The notes: generated from the letters alone by a model not told the origin. 64,000 bases of DNA from Pseudovibrio sp. Tun.PSC04-5.I4 (GCF_900104145.1 NZ_FNLB01000006.1:2005001-2069000), one strand, 5' to 3'. Numbered from the stretch's first letter, positions 27,472 through 36,341 are shown. Made by a program: numbers and translations.

Positions 27472-27634
27472 CCTGAGAAACTGAAAGAAGGTCAGGATAT
27501 GAACTTCATTCAGGAACAATCTATAGGTTTAGTCTGTAACGCGAAACTCATAAAATCTTGATCTAATGCCTGTCTATACCATCTGCATATTCAGTTCTGT
27601 GGCAAGCATCACATCAAGAGCTTATAAAGAAGTT

Positions 27635-27661
27635 GGTTCCGGCGACAAAATCGCCGGAACC
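27635..27661 (-). terminator. hairpin just downstream of porin 2
   Basis: Perfect eleven-base stem GGTTCCGGCGA / TCGCCGGAACC (27635-27645, 27651-27661), 16 bases past the porin 2 stop. The T-tract on the minus strand is weak, so it may mainly protect the mRNA 3' end, with full termination at the hairpin further on. Confidence 0.6.
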
Positions 27662-27677
27662 TGCACTCTAAGAAATC

Positions 27678-29099
27678 TTAGAAGGAGTACTGAAGACGAC
27701 CAGCAACCTGTGCATTTTTGTTGTCGAGGCTGTCTTTTGAGTAACCAGCGTCAAGAACGAATTCCAGGCCAGCAGCCGGAGAGTATGTCAAAGAACCGTT
27801 AACTTTGGAGATGTTCCAGTCAGCAGAACCCTGCTCGAGGGAGCCGTATGAACCATCAAGAGCTGCAGTCAATGTGTCTGTCATGCCGATTTTAACACCA
27901 GCAGCAACTACGTAACCTTTAGCTTCTCCTGCATCGGTGAAGCTTGCAGTGTTGCCATCCATACCCAAGTGCGTCAGAGCGGACTGACCGTAAGATGCGC
28001 CGAAGCCCAATGTTACGTTTTCCATAGGCATGATAGATGCTTGAGCAGCTACAGCGTAACCGTAATCGCTATCAGAGTATGCATGCGCTACACCAGAGAG
28101 AGTTCCGGAGAACATGCCCTGTGTGATTGACAGATTACCAGCAAAGTTTGCACGGTTGGTTGCACCATTTGTGTCGTTAGAATCTTCGATGCCGAACTGT
28201 GCTGTGAAACCATTACCAAGAGATGCAGCAAACTGGATCTGCAATGGATCACCACCACCTTCAGTGATGCCAACAACACCAATGTTGGAGTAGCCGCCGA
28301 AATCAGACCAGGAAGAACCAAGACGACCAACGGTCATGGTTACATTATCAAAACCAAGCTGAACCCAAACATCACCAACACCGTTGGTTGCTGTATCATG
28401 ATCATCCCACTGTGCTGTAAGCTCAGTGTAAGTTTTGATCATAGCAAACTCAGTAGAAGTCATAGACTCGAGGTAAACGTAACCTTTTGCGTATGCAGAG
28501 TAATCATTTGTTTCCGCAGCAACTGGCTCAGCTAAAGTCAGCTTATCAGCATCAAGCTTGTTTATTGAATCTACATTGTGTTTTGCAGCTTTCAGGTAAT
28601 CAATTTTAGCTTGGGGATTTTGGAACGTGTATACTCCGCTCTGGCTTATGGCGACACCTTGCACACCGAGCTCGGAAGTACCAATTGGGGAGCCTGTATT
28701 CAACCCAGTTTTTGCCGCTGCATACTGCGCGTTCATATCTTTCTTGAACTTAGCAATTTGACTGGTTGTGTAACCATCCGCCGGAAACCATGCACCCCCA
28801 AAATTATTGCCATCTTTGTCTAACTTTTTTGCTTCTCCAACCTGGTAAAAGCCGTCCTTACCAGCCTTAGTTTCCTCACCCAAAGACATAGTCATGTTGT
28901 GTGAAGTCCACTGTGTGCGGATGCGGCCGTGGATTTTGATGCATGTATCTTGGCCAGGAAGTTTGAAGTAGCCAGCGCCATATGCGTCACATGCTTCTAC
29001 GTAATTTACTGGTTCTGCAACAACTGGCAGATCAGCAGCTAGAGCTGGAGTAGCAGCGGCAGCAGCAGCAACTGCGAGAGCGATTTTCTTGAAGTTCAT
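27678..29099 (-). CDS. porin 2 of 4 with a large insert (Porin_2 family)
   Basis: 473 residues from the ATG at 29099; signal peptide MNFKKIALAVAAAAAATPAL then Ala-Ala-Asp. Family signature VNYVEACDAYGAGYFKLPGQ with Cys pair and KIHGRIRTQWTS, terminal Phe (GRLQYSF). Between the first strand (about residue 72) and the next recognised strand DYSAYAKGYVYLESMTSTE (about 199) lies an insert of roughly 125 residues rich in Lys, Asp and Ala, not seen in porins 1 and 4. It should form an exposed loop or an added domain. Confidence 0.9.
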   Translation of the reverse strand: MNFKKIALAVAAAAAATPALAADLPVVAEPVNYVEACDAYGAGYFKLPGQDTCIKIHGRIRTQWTSHNMTMSLGEETKAGKDGFYQVGEAKKLDKDGNNFGGAWFPADGYTTSQIAKFKKDMNAQYAAAKTGLNTGSPIGTSELGVQGVAISQSGVYTFQNPQAKIDYLKAAKHNVDSINKLDADKLTLAEPVAAETNDYSAYAKGYVYLESMTSTEFAMIKTYTELTAQWDDHDTATNGVGDVWVQLGFDNVTMTVGRLGSSWSDFGGYSNIGVVGITEGGGDPLQIQFAASLGNGFTAQFGIEDSNDTNGATNRANFAGNLSITQGMFSGTLSGVAHAYSDSDYGYAVAAQASIMPMENVTLGFGASYGQSALTHLGMDGNTASFTDAGEAKGYVVAAGVKIGMTDTLTAALDGSYGSLEQGSADWNISKVNGSLTYSPAAGLEFVLDAGYSKDSLDNKNAQVAGRLQYSF

Positions 29100-29588
29100 C
29101 ACAAGCTTCCCATATAGGTATAATTTTAAAACGTTTTTTAAAACAGTCACTCAAACCAAAGCGCGGATGAAACATCACGCATGCTCCAATCTGAGGTGTG
29201 TCTTTTGAACCTTCCGCCTCGCACTAGGATCACTCCGTGTACGAAAGCCCCCTGAAGGTTCGTGAGTAAAAATTACAATATTTGTAGGTTTAGGCAAGCC
29301 CAATGAGAGATCTTATCTTGCCTATTCCTACCAGTGACAAATCTCTGTGCCATTATTGCAACGTGTGAATTTGCGGGTAAAAATTCGCCCATACTAAGAT
29401 AGGAGCTTATATTCATCGGTGCATTTGCCGCTAACATGTGGGGTGAAATTGGAAAAATTTCTTAATACCGAATTTAATCAACAAGTTAAGAAATAATCAT
29501 TTTACAAAACCAATTCTAGCGGAAGAAACGTGTCTTAAGGCACGGAACCACAAAACTCTTCAGGTATCACCGATATGGAGATGTGAAT

Positions 29589-29617
29589 AAAAACGAGAGA
29601 GTTTTGGGCAAACTCTC
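29589..29617 (-). terminator. orphan minus-strand terminator
   Basis: Stem GAGAGTTT / AAACTCTC (29597-29604, 29610-29617) with TGGGC loop; on the minus strand it leads through GTCTC-like bases into five T (29593-29589). No annotated gene ends here, so it points to a transcript coming from 29640-30000. Confidence 0.6.
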
Positions 29618-29640
29618 ATTTCGTGAACCCGTCACAGGAT

Positions 29641-30000
29641 TTATGGACAGAATCTGAGTAGGTGCGTTGGAACTGACGCTCCCAGAACCCAAGGGGAGTA
29701 ATAGGCAGGGCCATAAGCGCGACCAAGGCCCTGAACTCTCAACAAGCCAACTTGCGGCAACTCATCACCACCCCGCGTCACGGGTGTGCGCAAGGCAGAG
29801 GATATATAGAGGGAAGGAATTAACTGAGGCCCAGCCTTAGCAGAAAGCCTCGCGGTCAGGATCACTGGCTGTAACCAACGCAAACACCCCTCCCTGAGGA
29901 TTAATTGGAGGTGAGCTGGAAATAGCAATCCGCTCCAATCAGACACACCTCGCATTCGAGATGATTTCAGGCAATGACCGCGTAAGGCCACCGACAGCAT
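29641..30000 (-). CDS. doubtful 119-residue ORF or structured RNA ahead of an orphan terminator
   Basis: The frame starts ATG at 30000 and ends 24 bases before the orphan terminator. The protein has no recognised domain, is rich in Leu, Arg, Gly and Pro, and contains odd strings such as RVQGLGRAYGPAYYSPW. There is no good ribosome binding site. The DNA is more GC-rich than its flanks and can fold (for example AGGGCC pairing with GGCCCT inside it). A small RNA is as likely as a protein. Confidence 0.3.
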   Translation of the reverse strand: MLSVALRGHCLKSSRMRGVSDWSGLLFPAHLQLILREGCLRWLQPVILTARLSAKAGPQLIPSLYISSALRTPVTRGGDELPQVGLLRVQGLGRAYGPAYYSPWVLGASVPTHLLRFCP

Positions 30001-30043
30001 GCAGCAAGAAGATACCGCAATTTGGCATTCTCAGTTTCAAAAC

Positions 30044-30073
30044 AAAAAACCCCGGCAACCGAAGCTGCCGGGG
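30044..30073 (-). terminator. minus-strand terminator after porin 3
   Basis: Stem CCCCGGCA / TGCCGGGG (30050-30057, 30066-30073), followed on the minus strand by six T (30049-30044). It lies about 50 bases beyond the porin 3 stop. Confidence 0.85.
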
Positions 30074-30119
30074 CTCTCTTAGAACTTGATAGCTAATGCT
30101 ACCTAATTCTTACACTAGA

Positions 30120-31430
30120 TTAGAAAGTGTACTGTACACGAGCTGCAACTTTAGCAACGTCGTCTTTGTCCATGTCTTTTGCGTCTTCTTTTTCCCAACC
30201 AGCAGCAACGCTCAGAGCGAGACCAGCAACTGGGGAGTATGCAAGAGAACCGTTTACAGCTGTTTTGTTGTAATCGTTTGCAGTGTCAACGTCCAAGTAG
30301 GAAGCATCGATAGCTGCTGTCAGTGTGTCTGTCAGGTTATGTGTCAGACCACCGGAGAACGCGTAAGCTTTCACTTCGTCGCTATCAAGATTAACGTAAG
30401 AACCTGCATCGTTAACGTACTGAGCCTGGAAGGTAATTTCAGTACCTTCTTTGATCATGCCCAGGTTGAACACTGCAGTTGCGCCAGCTGCGTAACCGTA
30501 GTCGTCGCCATTGTCTTTTTTGCTGTGTGCAACACCAGCAAGCTTGAAGGAACCCCAACCCTGGGAGATCTTCAGAGCGCCAACGAAGTCAAGTTCGTTT
30601 GCTTCGCCGCCACGGTAATCGGAATCCTGAACAGCGAGAGCTGCAGTTACGCCGTTGCCGAGATCGCCAGTGAATGAAACCTGCAGAGCGGAAGCATCAG
30701 AGAAGTTCAAGGATGCAGGACCGCCGGAAGTGTAACCGGTGAATGCATCAAAGATTGAGCCTTCACGACCAGCCAGGAATGAACCGTAGGAAGTGCCGAT
30801 CTGAACCCATGCGTCGCCGATTTCGGAAGTCTGATCGCCAGCACCATCCCATTTAGCAACATATTCGGTAAAGGTCTTGATTGTACCGATTTCAGTTGAA
30901 GTCATGGAAGTCAGGTACAAGTAACCTTTTGCGTATGCGGAGTAATCGTTAGCTTTATCAGCTTTTTTAGCTACAACTACACGGTAATCACCGATAGTTT
31001 CAATTGCACCATTGGAAGCATCGATAATATCTTCTTGATCTTCTAAGTCGTCAGCGTAATCAGGGTCAGTTGCAACAAGCAAAGCAATCGCTTCATTTGC
31101 AGCTGTGATCTTATCATTTTCAGCTGTAACAAGAACACCCTGTGCTTTAGCAGTGATAACCTTAGTACCGTCAAATACAAGCGCTTCTGTGCCAGTTTCG
31201 GTTACTTTACCAAGATCTACATTCAGGTCATGTGACTGGTAGTTCACACGGATACGACCGCCAATTTTAACGCATGTTTCTTTGCCTGGAAGCTGGAAGA
31301 AACCAGCGCCGAATGCGTCACATGCTTTTACGTAGTTTACTGGCTCAGCAGTCATAGGCAGATCTGCAGCAGAAGCAGATGTTGCGAATGCAGCAGCGGC
31401 TGCAGCAAGAGCGATAGTTTTAACGTTCAT
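30120..31430 (-). CDS. porin 3 of 4 with an insert (Porin_2 family)
   Basis: 436 residues from the ATG at 31430; signal peptide MNVKTIALAAAAAAFATSAS. Closest to porin 2: VNYVKACDAFGAGFFQLPGK, CVKIGGRIRVNYQSH, and the same DYSAYAKGYLYLTSMTSTE strand. An insert of about 90 residues (roughly 72-160) separates the first two strands; it is acidic and helical in look (YADDLEDQEDIIDASNGAIE). Ends in Phe (ARVQYTF). A longer start at 31586 is open but would place 52 non-signal residues in front of the signal peptide. Confidence 0.9.
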   Translation of the reverse strand: MNVKTIALAAAAAAFATSASAADLPMTAEPVNYVKACDAFGAGFFQLPGKETCVKIGGRIRVNYQSHDLNVDLGKVTETGTEALVFDGTKVITAKAQGVLVTAENDKITAANEAIALLVATDPDYADDLEDQEDIIDASNGAIETIGDYRVVVAKKADKANDYSAYAKGYLYLTSMTSTEIGTIKTFTEYVAKWDGAGDQTSEIGDAWVQIGTSYGSFLAGREGSIFDAFTGYTSGGPASLNFSDASALQVSFTGDLGNGVTAALAVQDSDYRGGEANELDFVGALKISQGWGSFKLAGVAHSKKDNGDDYGYAAGATAVFNLGMIKEGTEITFQAQYVNDAGSYVNLDSDEVKAYAFSGGLTHNLTDTLTAAIDASYLDVDTANDYNKTAVNGSLAYSPVAGLALSVAAGWEKEDAKDMDKDDVAKVAARVQYTF

Positions 31431-31652
31431 AGTCCTGACCTTCCAATGTCTCTCAATGAAAGAAGAAATTTGCGTGACCTGTTTGGAGCAGCTCACATTT
31501 CCTCTTTTCCCGGCGACACGAGAACCAGTTGAGTTCACCAATAATTTGGCGAAACAATCAGCCGGCTCGACCGCGTCGATGGCCATAGTGATGCCCTAGT
31601 GACCGGAGGATCGCAATATCAACCTAGTAAGTTGGAAGGGGGTTATAATCAC

Positions 31653-31677
31653 CACACAAAAGTAGTGTGTTTTTTTT
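31653..31677 (+). terminator. possible plus-strand terminator (small-RNA end?)
   Basis: Short stem CACAC / GTGTG (31653-31657, 31665-31669) followed by eight T (31670-31677). No plus-strand gene ends here; it could close a small RNA transcribed divergently from porin 3. The stem is weak. Confidence 0.3.
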
Positions 31678-31948
31678 AACACAGCACACGCTTAGGGCTG
31701 CCGCATAGCAAGCAGGCACACCTTTAGTTGAAATTTATTCTAAACAAGCGTAACTAGCTGAAATTTATAGTTTATTTTCAATAAAATTGGATTGTTGGCA
31801 GCGAAACAGCGCCTTTTGGCCCCATAAAGGGACCCAAGTCGTCCGCAAACCGCGCTCTGGGGATTAAAATATCTCACAAAACCTAACGAGCAAACTCTCT
31901 GTAGAATTAGGCAAGCTCGAATATCGAACACTGGTCCTCAAAGAGGAA

Positions 31949-31975
31949 GCCCGGTGGATTTGGACACCACCGGGC
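31949..31975 (-). terminator. hairpin downstream of porin 4
   Basis: Perfect nine-base stem GCCCGGTGG / CCACCGGGC (31949-31957, 31967-31975), 65 bases past the porin 4 stop; the minus-strand tail CTTCCTCTTT is only partly T-rich. Confidence 0.6.
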
Positions 31976-32040
31976 AATAAATGTCATTGGAAAATCAAGA
32001 TTTATGAGATTCCAATGAGGATCTTAGACCTAACTCAGCC

Positions 32041-33204
32041 TTAGAAAGAGCGCTCTACGCGGAAGTTCAAAGTCGCAGCGTCGTTTTTATCACCGCCGTC
32101 TACATCTTTCTGCTTCCAAGCTGCACCTGCGGAGAACAACAAGCCGGAAACCGGACGGTACTCCAGGCTGCTTGCAACAACGACTTCGTTGAAGTCATTA
32201 AAGTCAGCTGTTTCTTCGCCCGCTTCTACGTCGAGGTAAGAAGCTTCAAGACCGGAAGCCAGTTCAGACGTCCAGTTGTGCTTGTAACCAGTCGCAACAG
32301 ACCATGCTGTGTTCGCTTCCAGATCTCCACCGCTGAGAACTGCATCTGCTGTCTCATCAGCACCAACATAAGCCAGGGCGCCATCAGCATAAGCAACCTG
32401 GAAGTTGAGGGCATCACCTGGTGCAATCACATCAAGATTGAACCCGAAACCACCGGCAATGCCGAAACCGATTTCAGAGGAGTCAGCGTCAACAGCATCA
32501 AGCTTAGTCACAGCACCAGAAACACCAGCCCAACCCCAACCTTGATTAAGAAGTGCCTTAGCAACAAAGGTAGGAACGGTGTTGCCAGCAGCAGTACCAT
32601 CAATGATGTCGTGCTGACGATCTGAGTTATCTTCAACAGACGCCGCGAGTGTCAGGCCATTTGCAACAGCATAGGTGTAAGACGCCTGCCATACAGTATC
32701 GTCAGAGATATGACGGTCAAATGTGTTTGTAGATAGGTCACCTAACCAAAGATCAAACGTAGAGCTTGCGCGACCAAAGGTGAAACCACCAACCTGCACA
32801 TAACCTGCATTCAGCTCCACGCCTTCATTGCCACGACCATCAGTGTCGGAAGTGAACTGGAAGTCAGCGAATGTACGGATCAAGCCAAGCTCGGATTGAG
32901 TACGGGTGTCAACACGGATGTTTGCACGAGCACGGAAGTTCTGATTGTTACGGGCGTCGCCGTCATCGTCAACTCCGCCGAAATCTTCATCATCGGTCAG
33001 GTTGTTGATTTTAAGATCAATACGAACGCGGCCGCCGATTTTGATTGCAGTCTCTGTACCTGGCAATACGAAGAAGCCTGCACCGTATGCATCATTGATG
33101 CGAACGTAATCTACTGGCGCGATGTCAGAAGGAAGATCAGCAGCCTGACCGGACGTTGCAACAGCTGCTGCTGCTGCTGCGATTGCGATAGCTTTAAAAT
33201 TCAT
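32041..33204 (-). CDS. porin 4 of 4 (Porin_2 family)
   Basis: 387 residues from the ATG at 33204 with signal peptide MNFKAIAIAAAAAAVATSGQ. Signature VDYVRINDAYGAGFFVLPGT then AIKIGGRVRIDLKINN; note that both cysteines conserved in the other three copies are missing here (RINDAY and GTETAIKI). No large insert. Ends in Phe (FRVERSF). Many Asp/Glu in loops. It is the most upstream copy, with a long AT-rich leader carrying a repeated 16-base element. Confidence 0.9.
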   Translation of the reverse strand: MNFKAIAIAAAAAAVATSGQAADLPSDIAPVDYVRINDAYGAGFFVLPGTETAIKIGGRVRIDLKINNLTDDEDFGGVDDDGDARNNQNFRARANIRVDTRTQSELGLIRTFADFQFTSDTDGRGNEGVELNAGYVQVGGFTFGRASSTFDLWLGDLSTNTFDRHISDDTVWQASYTYAVANGLTLAASVEDNSDRQHDIIDGTAAGNTVPTFVAKALLNQGWGWAGVSGAVTKLDAVDADSSEIGFGIAGGFGFNLDVIAPGDALNFQVAYADGALAYVGADETADAVLSGGDLEANTAWSVATGYKHNWTSELASGLEASYLDVEAGEETADFNDFNEVVVASSLEYRPVSGLLFSAGAAWKQKDVDGGDKNDAATLNFRVERSF

Positions 33205-33989
33205 AATACTAACTTTCATTACAACTAAGACGGATCCAGCCTCATGCTGGGTTTGCAGCCGCCTTAGCTCCCCACTTGCGCTCGCCGAACCACACAATGT
33301 TTGAAACACCATCTGATCCAGAAGAATACCGACCGGCGTTACCTGCGCTACTCACAACATCAATATTTGTGATAACAGCACCAAAATCAATAATTCAAAC
33401 GACGATTGAAACTCACTGCAATTTGAGTGTGACTTAAAAAACACAGCTGATTTGTTGGAGGATTTTGACTTTTGGGCGGGCACAGAGTGCCGAATTTCCG
33501 CCACTGACAATAATTGGGAAGTCATCCATACATCACAAAAGTTGATATTTAAGTATTAATGATAATTAGTTGCCTAATACATATAGATATCAAGCTTAAA
33601 ATTCAATTTTGGGATCCGTTTCCTACATAAATCGGGAGAAAATAGCGCCTAAATCTTCAAATGAAGACAAACGCAGATCACGATTGCATCAATATTTGTG
33701 ATTATTATATTTGAGTAACAACGACCACAACGAGGGTGCCAAAGTTAACTTAAATCGTAAATCATTCAATAATAACAATTAGTTAAGGTAATAGCTAGCG
33801 CCGTATCAGAGCAATTTCACGCTTTTGAAGAGCCTACGGTCAGTTCGACAACTTTGTGGACAAAAAACCCTAGAAGCCATCTCTCCCCCTCAAAAACCGT
33901 TTCAAATCACCGCCCGTGACCGATCTCACCACGAAAAAGGGCACCTGCCGATGCAGATGCCCCTCAAATTACTCCAGATGCGGGTGAGT
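33205..33989. other. AT-rich gap between porin 4 and phnE2
   Basis: About 785 bases without a protein gene. It has the porin 4 upstream region, two exact copies of CATCAATATTTGTGAT (near 33359 and at 33687-33702) and, at its right end, the terminator of the phn operon. Confidence 0.5.
33935..33963 (-). terminator. terminator of the phnCDE operon
   Basis: Stem 33940-33949 with 33954-33963 (GGGCACCTGC and GCAGATGCCC); the one mismatch becomes a G-U pair only in minus-strand RNA. Five T follow on that strand (33939-33935). It lies 27 bases past the phnE2 stop. Confidence 0.85.
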
Positions 33990-35357
33990 CTAGTCCTGCC
34001 CCTCAATCAACTTGCGACGCAACCAGCCAGAAAGCTGATCCATAAGCATCACCACCGTAATGATCAGGAAGATCAGATAAAGGGTATTTTCCCAATCCTG
34101 ACGCGTGCGCATCGTCTCAATGAGCTTCAAACCAATGCCCCCTGCTCCCAAAGCACCAATCACAGTTGCACCGCGCGTGTTGCTCTCCAGATAATAAAGC
34201 ATCTGAGAGACAAACAAGGGCAGGATTTGCGGAAAGAGACCAAACCGATATTTCTGAATTGGAGATGCACCCGTCGCCTGAACCCCCTCCGCCTGCTTCG
34301 TATCGGCATTTTCAATTGCTTCAGAGAACAGTTTTCCGAACGTTCCGGTATCTGTAAAGAAGATTGCGAAGATACCGGAAAGCGGCCCAAGCCCAAACGC
34401 ACGGATAAAGATAAGAGACCAGATCAACATATCCACGCCGCGCAGGAAATCGAAGAACCGCCGCACGCCAGATCGAGCCAATCGCACCGGGTTCACATTG
34501 GCAGCGGCAGCAAAAGCAAGCGGCAAAGCTAGAATGCCAGCGACCAACGTTCCCACAACAGCCATTATCAATGTCTGCAACAGCGCAAAGTAGACCTCAC
34601 CATGCTGCCATTCACTGTTATGCCAGAATTCATTGAACACAAAACGCAGATTAGAAACCTCAGGATCGAACTGCTCCGATGAACCGGCGAACGCGATAAG
34701 CTCCCCAATACCATAGTCATTGAGCGGACTATCAAAGTCGAACCAGAAATTCTCCCAGCCCGTGAAGTATCGGTGAACCTCAACCTTGCTCTTCGTGAGC
34801 CAGATACGGGTATATAAGGAAGGCCGGGCATTGACCTGCGTCTTGGAGACCTTCATCCAGTCCGCATCCGCTCCACTCAAAAGCCGTGGTGCGCCTTGCC
34901 CCACCTCAAAAACAAACGCCTCCTTATAATCAGGGTGATTATATGTGACGAGGTTCCCTGAAAAACGAAGAGTGCCATCCTCATCCAACGAGATAACAGT
35001 CTGCGTATCGTCTTCTAAAACCCAATTAGGCTTCTCTTTATATATAGCGCGTCTGTTGCCCTCTAAACTGACAATAAATCCCTGATCAGCCTTCTTGAAT
35101 TGATACTTCGCGTGGATTTTGTGCGCATAGGCATCAAGCGCAAACAACTGCGCCATATCCCCTCGCGCCTTATCCATAACGCCAAGAATATCGAAGGCGA
35201 AAAAGCAGATCGCAAGGTAGATCAGGATAAGCAAAGAAATAGTGGACCCAAGCAGTCTCTTCTTCCAGCTCTGGTCAATTACATCAGGGTACAGACTCAA
35301 CAGGCGCTGCTGTTCGGACCACAACAAAGCGCTGTTTGGATTAATATCAGTCATCAT
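33990..35357 (-). CDS. phnE2: phosphate/phosphonate ABC transporter permease, long form (PhoT-like)
   Basis: 455 residues, about 160 longer than ordinary PhnE. One membrane segment at about 38-58 is followed by a soluble stretch to about 254, expected in the periplasm, then the standard permease core with LPLAFAAAANVNP, the EAA-like loop EGVQATGASPIQKYRFGLFP and GAGGIGLKLIETM. Sinorhizobium PhoT has the same kind of long form. It follows phnE by 6 bases and forms the channel with it. Confidence 0.92.
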   Translation of the reverse strand: MMTDINPNSALLWSEQQRLLSLYPDVIDQSWKKRLLGSTISLLILIYLAICFFAFDILGVMDKARGDMAQLFALDAYAHKIHAKYQFKKADQGFIVSLEGNRRAIYKEKPNWVLEDDTQTVISLDEDGTLRFSGNLVTYNHPDYKEAFVFEVGQGAPRLLSGADADWMKVSKTQVNARPSLYTRIWLTKSKVEVHRYFTGWENFWFDFDSPLNDYGIGELIAFAGSSEQFDPEVSNLRFVFNEFWHNSEWQHGEVYFALLQTLIMAVVGTLVAGILALPLAFAAAANVNPVRLARSGVRRFFDFLRGVDMLIWSLIFIRAFGLGPLSGIFAIFFTDTGTFGKLFSEAIENADTKQAEGVQATGASPIQKYRFGLFPQILPLFVSQMLYYLESNTRGATVIGALGAGGIGLKLIETMRTRQDWENTLYLIFLIITVVMLMDQLSGWLRRKLIEGQD

Positions 35358-35363
35358 GGGATC

Positions 35364-36239
35364 CTAAACCTGCACAGCCTGGCCGATCAGCTTTTGACGA
35401 AGCCAACCACTAAGGTAATCAATGGAACTAATGGAAAAGACGAGCATGAAGATAATGACCAGAATGTCGGCACCATAATTCCAGTCCACGACCATCTTAA
35501 GCTCAGCACCCAAGCCTCCAGCTCCAACAAAACCAAGGATCGCAGAGGCACGAACATTCACCTCAAGCCGTAATAGAGTGTAGGAGAGAAAGTTAGGCAT
35601 CACCTGCGGCAGAATTCCGTAGCGAATTTGTTCAAGCCAATTTCCGCCAACACTGCCAATACCCTCAGCCGCTTTCAGGTCACAGTTCTCATTCACCTCA
35701 GAAAACTGCTTTGCAAGCGCACCAATTGTGTGCGTCGTCACCGCAATAATTGCAGCAACCGGTGACGGACCCAAGATTAGAACCAGAAGCAACGCAATTA
35801 CAATCTCTGGGAAGGCGCGAAAGATATCCATCACGCGGCGCATAAGCCCGACCACAAACCGATTTGAAACCAGATTGCGACTGGCGACAAAGCTCAAAGC
35901 CCCGCCCAGAAAGAACGCAATCAGTGTGGAAACCATAGCAATGTTTATGGTTTCAAACAGATACGGCGAATAATGAAAAACAAGCCCGAACAGTCCTGCA
36001 AGCCCTGTTTCATAGGCTCCTGCAAAAAGCTCAGCCGGGTAATCAAAAAACTTATCAAGCCCAGTCCAAAAACCACCTGAGTTTGCTTCATCGGCAATAT
36101 ACAGGCCTCCAAAGATACTCAGTGCGCAAACGCCCAGCAAAAAGAAAGTATAAAGCGTGCGTCGCCGAGCCACTTGCTCATAAGCTTGAGAAATCTCAGC
36201 AAGTCGGGAAGCCTCAGTCAGCGCCAGATGAGCTGCCAC
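35364..36239 (-). CDS. phnE: phosphate/phosphonate ABC transporter permease
   Basis: 291 residues from a GTG start at 36239 with GGAGG eight bases before. Six membrane segments; EAA loop AEGIGSVGGNWLEQIRYGIL and GFVGAGGLGAELKM place it in the PhnE family. Pairs with the long permease downstream. PhoCDET of Sinorhizobium transports both phosphate and phosphonates; no C-P lyase genes are in this window, so phosphate or phosphite are possible substrates. Confidence 0.93.
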   Translation of the reverse strand: MAAHLALTEASRLAEISQAYEQVARRRTLYTFFLLGVCALSIFGGLYIADEANSGGFWTGLDKFFDYPAELFAGAYETGLAGLFGLVFHYSPYLFETINIAMVSTLIAFFLGGALSFVASRNLVSNRFVVGLMRRVMDIFRAFPEIVIALLLVLILGPSPVAAIIAVTTHTIGALAKQFSEVNENCDLKAAEGIGSVGGNWLEQIRYGILPQVMPNFLSYTLLRLEVNVRASAILGFVGAGGLGAELKMVVDWNYGADILVIIFMLVFSISSIDYLSGWLRQKLIGQAVQV

Positions 36240-36300
36240 CTTAATAATCCTCCAAGGTCGAAAAAATAGGCGGGCTCCCTTGAGCCCAACATATGAAGAA

Positions 36301-36321
36301 GGGCGCGATCACCTCGCGCCC
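36301..36321 (-). terminator. intercistronic hairpin between phnD and phnE
   Basis: Perfect stem GGGCGCGA / TCGCGCCC (36301-36308, 36314-36321) 20 bases past phnD, with only TTCTT after it on the minus strand. Such hairpins often give the binding-protein mRNA extra stability or partial termination, raising its dose over the permeases. Confidence 0.6.
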
Positions 36322-36341
36322 TCATGTTTCAGTCAACCAGA

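Larger units (their letters stand above)
27162..27677. other. intergenic region between porins 1 and 2
   Basis: About 516 bases with the porin 1 promoter and two minus-strand terminator-like hairpins that belong to porin 2. No protein gene recognised. Confidence 0.5.
29100..30119. other. long gap between porins 2 and 3
   Basis: About 1 kb. It holds the porin 2 promoter and leader (29100-29500, AT-rich, with the palindromic TACAATATTTGTA at 29274-29286), a separate minus-strand unit (29589-30000, listed below) and the porin 3 terminator (30044-30073). Confidence 0.5.
31431..32040. other. intergenic region between porins 3 and 4
   Basis: About 610 bases. It contains the porin 3 promoter, a plus-strand terminator-like element at 31653-31677 and the porin 4 terminator at 31949-31975. 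No protein gene recognised. Confidence 0.45.

Noticed and set aside
30096..30677. A plus-strand frame of 193 codons opposite porin 3, Cys- and Val-rich.
   Set aside because: Antisense of a porin with strong codon bias; Cys/Val-rich frames are expected there.
33825..34532. A 235-codon plus-strand frame opposite phnE2.
   Set aside because: It is the shadow of the permease gene on the other strand; composition (Gln/His/Arg-rich) is typical for antisense frames.
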